A stretch of 50,723 nucleotides of DNA from Chlamydomonas sphaeroides (taxonomy: Eukaryota > Chlorophyta > Chlorophyceae > Chlamydomonadales > Chlamydomonadaceae): NCBI GenBank assembly GCA_001662425.1, contig BDDC01000183.1, positions 1 through 50,723 of the forward strand, given 5' to 3'. The position numbers and the translations under genes were made by a program. Below the pieces are notes generated by a model, which ran no database searches, was not told the DNA's origin, and worked only from the letters and a program-made list of their open reading frames with translations. Of this stretch, positions 45,101 to 50,723 are shown piece by piece. The stretch's first letter is position 1. Each line of letters begins with the position of its first letter.

Positions 45101-48100
45101 CGTACGGGTGCGTGAAAGCGCCCGTGGTGCGCGACTTGGCTGCAGGTCGGGGGTCGGGCAGGGCGGGCGTCGGGCAGGGCAGGGGTCGGAGCGAGGCACA
45201 CGTGAAGCCGCTGGCACTGGCGCTGGCAAACCCCAAGCGCCTTGCGGGGTGCCGCTGTACGCGGGGTGAGGTACGTGTGCCGTGCGCCGCACACCGCCGT
45301 ACCGTGTACGAGCTTGTTGAGGGAGGAGGACATGAGCTCCATGACGATGAAGGTGTTGCTGGGCTCCAGGCAGGCGCCATAGAAGCGCACCACGTTGGGG
45401 TGCGACAGCCGGCTGAGCACCCGGATCTGCAGCGGGGTGGGGGTGGGCCACAACAACACCTCCCAAGAGTCAGCCACCGGCAGCCCCCTACGTCCAGGGC
45501 TCCGGCCGCCCGCTGCCGGCTGTGCGCCCGTGCCTGGCATGCTGCGCCGTGCTCGCAGCCGCCGGCCCCGCCACCCCCGCCCCACCTCCTGCGCCAGGCC
45601 CCGCAGGTGCTTCAGATGCACCCCCGCCGCCGTCTCGGTGGCGTCCGCCGGCGCCAGCAGCTTGATGGCCACGGGCACGCCGCCCTCAGGCGAGTGCAGC
45701 ACGCCGCGCCGCACCACGCCCGACGCGCCTGCGGGCCGAGCAGCCAGGCCGCCCCCACCAGCGGTCAGCGACTTGAACCAGGCAGCTCTTTTGGGCCCGG
45801 GAGGTGTCTCAGATACGGTGCTGCCGCACGTGTGGGCCCAAGAGGCCCCCAAGAGCCAGTCCCGCGCAGCCCGCATGCCTTAGTCCCGCGGCCCCTAGGG
45901 GCCCCGCGGCCCCGCGGCCCCGCGGCCCCGCGGCCCCGCGGCCCCGCGGCCCCTATCTAGGCCCCCATGGCGCACCGTGTCCCAGGTAGGAGCTGGCGTC
46001 AATGTCCAGGTCGCGGCCCATCTGCATGTTGAGCGTGGGGTCGGCCCGCAGCGCCTCGTCCTCCTCGTCGTTGTCGTTGGCGGCGGGCACCACCAGGCTG
46101 TCCGTGTCCAGCAGCGGGGCCGGGGCGGTAAACCCTGGCGGCGGCGCGTGTGGGGTACGGCAGCGCGGGCATGGTCAACATGGAGAGAGAGCGTATGGCA
46201 TGGGGACAGTGGGGAAGACCAGGCTGCGCTGCAGCGCGCCGTTTGCCGTTTGCCGTGTGCCGTCTGCCGTGTGCCGCAGCCCCGCAGCACGCAGTGGCCG
46301 CAGCCCAGCCCACCTGACGGCAGCGCCGGCACCTGCACGCCCACCCAGCCGCTGCTGCAGGAGCGCCCCGCCGCGCCCGGCGACGCCAGCGCGCCCGGCT
46401 GCTGCTCGCCGGCCGTCGCGGCCGTTGCGAACCCCAGGTGCATCACGAACGAGCTGCTGCGACTCGTCATGCCGCCGGCCGTGACCGCGCGGTGGTAGCG
46501 CGCCAGCGCCGAGCCGGGGCCCTGCCGCGGCCCGGCGGGCCCGGCCGCCCCACTGGCGCTGTCCGCGGACACGGGCACGGCCCCGGCGGCGCCGGCGCTA
46601 GAGCCCATCCCGCCGTCGGGCCCGAAGATGAGCCGGTGCGCGTGCACGCTCGGCCGCCCGGCCGCCGTGCCCGGAGATCCCATGGCGCCCATAGAGGCCG
46701 TGCCGCGCGCTGCGTCGCTGACGTCGCCGACGTCGCCGACGTCGCCGACGTCGCCGACGTCGCCGCTGCGCCGCGACCAGGGGCTCAGCCGCTGCTGCGC
46801 CGCAGGGTCCCGCTCTCCCAGCGGGGGGTCGTCGTCGCAGAGCAGGGCCGCGGCCCGCGCGGCGCGTGCCAACGCCTCGGCGTTGGCCTCCGCCAGGGCG
46901 CGGCCGGCATGGTCCGGCTCCGGCTCGCGGCCGTGCGCCGCGAGCGACGGCTTGGCGAAGTGGCCGTGCCGCTCCGCCATCACCTCCTAAGGGCGGGAGG
47001 GCGGCGGGGCGGGTGCGGGGCCCAAGTGGGCACACGGGCCGAGGGGGCTAGGCCACGGCAGACGGCAGCGGCGCGCCAGGCCGTGGTGGTCAACCCGAGG
47101 AGGCCCTGAGGTTGGCCACCACCATCTGTGCGCCGTGGGCATGCGTGCGTTCGTGCGTTCGTGCGACCGTGCGTGCGGACGGCCGGGTCGGTGGAGGGGA
47201 GCGGGAAGGGAAGGGTGAGGCGTGGAGGAAACACTAGCCGGAGGACGTAGGCGCACACAGGCAGGAGGATGTGACGCCTGGTGGACAGCAGGGCACCCGG
47301 GCTAGGGTGCCGGCGCGCCGCTCCTCGCACGCGTTTTGCGGCTGCGCCGGGAGGCGGGGCAGCTGTGCCGGAGGGGCGGGGGGTTGCGCGGACGCCCGCC
47401 CTGGCCCCGCGCCACCCCCAGCAGCAGCTGCGCCGGTGTGGGGCTCAGCGCGCAGCCCACACGTCACGGCGGACTCCACCCACCGCCGCTCGGCTGCCGT
47501 ACGTGCTAACCTCCTCGTGCACCACCCCGCTCGCCGGCACCCCGTGCTGCGTGCCGCCCGGCTGCGAGGCGCGCACGGGCGCCGCCGCCAGAGCGCCCCG
47601 CAGCGCCGGCCACAACGCGCGCCGCTCCCCCGGCGGCGCCGACGCGCTGATCGCCGGAGCGCGGCCGCCGGCCGGCAGCTCGGCGGCGCCAGAGCCGGCG
47701 CCCGGCGGAGCGCCAATGGGCCGCACCGTTTCCGTCGTGGACTGCGAGAAGCTGCCGTTGGCGGCCGGCGCGGAGGACTTGGCGGCTACGGCAGCCGCGA
47801 CGGCGCCGGCGGCGCTGGCCGCGAGGTCGGCGTCCACCGCCACCAGCACCTCTGGCGGGCAGCGGCCGTCCGCCTTGTGCCTCGCGGTCCAGTCTATCGG
47901 GCTGATGCCGCTCGCGTCGCCGCCCGGCGCGCCACCACTGCCGCAGCCGCTGCTCGAGGGAGTGCGCACCGCGCAGCTGAACGCCTTGCCAGGCGGCGGC
48001 ACGGCCGGCCCTGCGGCGCCGGTGCCGTCGCCGCCACCGGCCGGCGATCGCCGGCGCCGCAGCGCCCAGGCGGCCACGCCCGCCGCGGCGAGCAGTGCGA

Positions 48101-50299
48101 CGCCGCCGCCGATGCCCACGGCAATGCCGACGATGGCGCCGGTGGCTAGGCCGCTCTTGGGTTCGGGCGCCGGGGCTGCCAGCGCGGGAGGCGGCGGGGC
48201 GCCCATGGGCTGCGCCCACACGAGCTGCAGCTGCTCTATGTAGTAGCCAGCGGTGCCCTGCGGGTTGGCGATTGAGGGCGGCGAGGGTGGGCCCGTGGAC
48301 GGGAGTGGGCCGGCGACGCGCGCGCCGGGGGCAGCGTGGTGGGGAAGGCAGCACTGGCGGGGTTGAGGCGGCGATGGGGGCCAAGCAGCACCCGCTTGTG
48401 GGGGCGATGCGGCAAGGGTCGTGCGGCTCCCACCTGCAGCCCCACGAGGATGCCGTTAGGCGGCGCGGCCTGCGACGAGCGGCAGGGCAGGGGCCGAGGA
48501 GCGGCAGGTGAGGTTGGGAGCCGGCTGGTGTCCTGGCGTCCTGGTGGCAACCTTATGGACAGAGGCCGCGGGCTTGAGGCCCGGCGTGGCATGGGTAGCG
48601 CGTGCCCGTGCCAGGCTGCGCGGGGGTTGGGGGGGGGCTCTGCGCGTGTGTCACCGCTCCGCGGCGCGCCAGGCGAGGGGCAGATGCGGGGCTGCACGGC
48701 AGCAAGGCAGACACGCGGTGCGCCGCCCGGCAGGGTGTGAGCTGCGGCGGGGCTCAGGCCCCCGCGCCTGGCTGGGCTGGCGCCCACCTCAAAGAAAGGC
48801 AAGGTGCACAGCGAGGCGCGCGTGGTGGGCGTGGACCAGCGCCGGCCGGCGCTGGTGTGGAACACCAGGCGCTCCACAAAGCCGCCCGCGCAGCCGCTGA
48901 CCGCCGTGACGGCTTCTCCCTCCTGCGGCAGGTGGGTCGCGGGGCGGAGCGGGGCATCCGCCTGTGTCAGCTTGGCACGCCGTCTGAGCAGGCCGCACGG
49001 GGTGGCCGCAGGCCTGGGGGGGTGCCGGCACCAGCACGGCCGTGCACCAGCACGGCACCAGCACGGCCGTGCCGGGCCCTTGGCTCGCTGGGCGCTGCCC
49101 CCGCGTGTGCGTGTGGCGCTCTGCACGTGGTGCCCGGCTAGGTCGCGCCTGTGCGGCAGCCGGTGCTCTGCGCCCGTGCCCATGCCGGTGCCGCTGGCCG
49201 GTTGCGGCCGGGGCGCTGCGGCGGGCGCGCAGGCCAGCGGCAGGGGCGCACCTGCAGCTCGAAGGTCAGCCAGCCGCCACTGCTGACGTTGCCGAGCGGC
49301 TCCTCCGGCACGCCCGCCAGCACCGGCCACAAGCCCGCCACCTGCTCCGTGTTGCCGCCCGGCTCAAGGCCCTGCGTCAGGGGGCACGCCAGGGGCAGCC
49401 GCCGCCGTGTCAGCTACGAGCTTCAGCCGCGGGCGGCACGGTGGTATCGTTACGGCCGCCGCGAGGGCATGTACCCAGGAATTATCGCGCAGTGATCGCA
49501 TGCGCCGATAACTCAGCAAACCCGCCCAACCCGCCGGGAGGGCGCGTTGGGCGTCGGCGGGGTGGTAAAATGGGTAGAGGTTGCGAGAGCAGTGACGTCG
49601 GCGGTGGGCAAGCTGTAGCGCAGCAGATGGCCGGGCTCACCAGCGTGGTCGCCATGCTGACTCGGATGGCGGAGATGGGCAGCGTGAGGTAGGCGAGCAG
49701 TGTAGCCGGAGAGGTGGCCTGGGCCGCGGCCAAGGGCGAGCCGCTGGGCGAGGGCGGCAACGCCAGCGGGCCCTGGGAGGCGGACGTGCTGGACGTATTG
49801 GACGCATCGATGATGGACGCGGCGGCTGCGGGGGCAGGGGCGGCAAAGAGCGGAGCGGCGGCACGCGTCGGCGGCAACGGCGATGGCGATGGCGCCCTGG
49901 GCCCGACCGGCCAGGGCGAAGTCTTGGCCGCCCCGTGCAGCGGCGTGCTGGCTGCCGGCGGCTCCTTCACAACAGCCACATATCAATGGGCATCACATAG
50001 TCGAAGCCACATATCCAGAGGCACAGCGCCAAGGCCCGCCCACCAGTACAGGCGAGTGCGCTGGCGGACAACCAACACGAACAGGTTCACGAAGCGCAGT
50101 GGGGCAGTCAAGGCGGAACAGCTGGGCGCCTACCGGTGCGGGGGATGGAGGCGAGCGTCTGGAAGTAGCACTCGGGCCCCGAGCCACCGGCGCCGACCGC
50201 CCTCGACAGCGACAGCAGGTTCTGGCCTCGTTGGAACGCGGGCGGCGGCCCGCTGGGCACGCCCACCGCCGTGATGGCCTGCTCGGGGTCCGCCCGGCA
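42165..50299 (-). CDS. Jacalin-like lectin receptor kinase, 5' end missing
   Basis: Nineteen exons join in phase to 1190 residues from the first visible exon; the signal peptide and any further ectodomain lie beyond the window. Numbering runs from the first visible residue. Residues 1-275 are extracellular, with a jacalin-like lectin core at about 185-270. A single membrane span follows (about 295-322: AIVGIAVGIGGGVALLAAAG) with a stop-transfer RRRR. A long cytoplasmic linker (about 326-775) leads to a kinase domain (about 778-1072) with every catalytic motif: GHGASGVV loop, VAIK, HRDLKPGN, DFG, GTVPYMAPE, DVYSLG and a final ERPS. A 119-residue tail ends at TGA. By motif the kinase belongs to the tyrosine-kinase-like group but should phosphorylate Ser/Thr (HRDLKPxN). 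Binding of an extracellular sugar and signalling across the membrane are inferred. Confidence 0.85.
42622..42720. repeat. 28-bp minisatellite in an intron
   Basis: Units start at 42622, 42650, 42678 and 42706 (partial), with the pattern GTGTGCAGCCAC-A/G-GTCGGCC…. It lies in the last intron of the receptor-kinase gene (42929-42525). Copies are nearly identical. Confidence 0.92.
43081..43207. repeat. G-rich 12-bp minisatellite filling an intron
   Basis: Repeats of GGACGGAGGGAA and variants occupy most of the intron between kinase exons 43292-43214 and 43055-42930. On the gene's sense strand this is one long pyrimidine tract ending at the acceptor. Confidence 0.88.
43389..43442. repeat. 27-bp direct duplication
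   Basis: GCCGACCAGTGACATTGGCA plus flank occurs at 43389 and again at 43416, in a kinase-gene intron, with one base difference. Confidence 0.9.
45901..45953. repeat. 8-bp GCCCCGCG tandem repeat in an intron
   Basis: Six full units and a partial one lie in the intron 45975-45729, next to a CCCTAGGG palindrome. Confidence 0.93.
45976..46986 (-). other. Receptor-kinase cytoplasmic linker exons with a GDV repeat
   Basis: Exons 46986-46314 and 46134-45976 encode about 277 residues of low-complexity linker. It includes five Gly-Asp-Val units from a perfect 9-base repeat (46720-46764, GACGTCGCC on the plus strand). The second exon ends at the glycine-rich loop of the kinase. Confidence 0.8.
47511..50299 (-). 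other. Receptor-kinase ectodomain, membrane span and start of linker
   Basis: Exons 50299-50134, 49951-49641, 49371-49252, 48922-48788, 48469-48434 and 48257-47511. The jacalin-like core reads WLTFELQEGEAVTAVSG, then ERLVFHTSAGRRW, then NGILVGLQGTAGYYIEQLQLVW, matching the family pattern of a Glu-hydrophobic-x-x-V-S-G strand, an L-x-F-x-T-x-x-G-R strand and a G-x-x-G-x-x-I-x-x-L strand. Exon 1 (CRADPEQAITAVGV…CYFQTLASI) and exon 2 (PSPSP-rich, then LLAYLTLPISAIRVSM) may form further β-strand modules that I cannot name. The acceptor at 49952 was chosen because it keeps the phase; the one 13 bases earlier does not. Confidence 0.75.
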
Positions 50300-50362
50300 C
50301 TGCGCACACCAGCGACAGCGGGGGCAGCGGCGGCGGGGAGGCAGGTCGCGACTTGCGGGGTT

Positions 50363-50590
50363 GTGTGGCACAGCGCCAAGCCAGGCAGCGTGGTTCGTCT
50401 GGTCTATGCAACTATTATAGCTTTACATGAGTTTGAATGCGGGATTTGCAACCCTAGTCATCAACGAAAGCGAAGCCGCGCAATTGGGCTGTGTGGCACA
50501 ACGCCAAGCCAAGCAATGGGGTTCGTTGTTTCTGTGGCCATGATCATAAGCTTGCATGGCGGATTCGCAACGCCCGTCATCCTCCAGGTC
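50363..50590. repeat. 128-bp diverged tandem duplication in a low-GC island
   Basis: GTGTGGCACAGCGCCAAGCC at 50363 recurs as GTGTGGCACAACGCCAAGCC at 50491. The following hundred or so bases align with many differences. It lies just upstream of the first visible kinase exon, probably in an intron. Confidence 0.8.
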
Positions 50591-50599
50591 TGAGCCGGG

Positions 50600-50723
50600 C
50601 GGCAAGCGCGGTGCGGGCAGCCCCGCACGGGCGCGTGGTGCCGTGCCGTGCTAGCAGGCACGCATGCGGTGTGCGGATTGCGGGGCGTGCGGGCGGGGGC
50701 GGGGGCGCCCCCCCCCCCCCCCG
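50600..50723. other. Right edge ending in a poly-C run
   Basis: C-rich and G-rich sequence ends with 15 consecutive C (50708-50722), a typical point for an assembly to break. Upstream exons of the receptor kinase would lie beyond it. Confidence 0.8.

Larger units (their letters stand above)
42165..45728 (-). other. Receptor-kinase catalytic domain and tail exons
   Basis: Exons 45728-45586 (P-loop end, VAIK), 45426-45303 (αC Glu in LAQEIRVLSRL lies across this junction), 45139-45015 (HRDLK), 44705-44644 (PGN…DFGLAR), 44578-44439 (long activation loop), 44276-44263 (14-base micro-exon, YMAPE), 44008-43982 (IFLATNDGK), 43833-43808 (VTDRADVY), 43292-43214 (SLGIIMNEL), 43055-42930 (ERPS) and 42524-42165 (tail). 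All phases agree. The activation loop between DFGLAR and GTVP is about 45 residues, longer than usual. Confidence 0.87.

Noticed and set aside
1..50723. CRISPR arrays, rRNA or tRNA genes, insertion sequences
   Set aside because: No regularly spaced repeats with unique spacers, no rRNA- or tRNA-like stretches and no transposase motifs were noticed by eye. A tRNA scan was not possible.

Overview
Nuclear DNA of a green alga of the Chlamydomonas/Volvox (volvocine) type. The evidence is GC-rich coding sequence with strong G/C at third codon positions, many short spliced exons with GT..AG (rarely GC..AG) introns, candidate TGTAA polyadenylation signals, a Ser/Pro-rich hinge like those of algal wall and pherophorin proteins, and an octotricopeptide-like gene. 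Nothing prokaryotic or organellar was seen. All gene models come from splicing by eye and checking phases; none has been tested against transcripts or databases. The species cannot be named.

Layout. (1) 1-1893: tandem repeats at the left edge, a possible minus-strand 3' exon, and palindromes upstream of the first large gene. (2) 1894-18959 (+): a 56-exon gene for a secreted, cysteine-rich, 1558-residue protein made of EGF-like modules, two double F-type-lectin/discoidin-like blocks and a Pro-rich hinge. A block of about 17 exons is duplicated inside it with nearly all exon lengths and phases kept. (3) about 19790-22950: AT-richer sequence with hairpins and a microsatellite but no convincing gene. 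(4) 26769-23565 (-): a nuclear J-domain protein, divergent from (5) 27138-28035 (+): CTF8, a subunit of the alternative Ctf18 clamp loader. (6) 28036-29622: GC-rich non-coding sequence with minisatellites, then a 549-base assembly gap. (7) 32829-30293 (-): an OPR-like, probably organelle-targeted protein. (8) 38174-33361 (-): an 11-exon, probably organelle-targeted protein with a C-terminal J domain. (9) 38608-39940 (+): a low-complexity protein with a C-terminal coiled coil. (10) 39941-42164: no clear gene. (11) 50299-42165 (-): a receptor-like kinase with a jacalin-like ectodomain, one membrane span and a complete kinase domain, whose 5' end lies outside the window.

How they fit together. 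The two large genes at the ends both encode extracellular carbohydrate-binding-type folds. One is predicted to be secreted to the matrix and the other a membrane receptor kinase. They are about 23 kb apart and no functional link is shown. CTF8 is a DNA-replication/cohesion factor. Its divergent neighbour has a nuclear localisation motif and a near-PIP motif at its C-terminus, so shared promoter use and a replication link are testable inferences.
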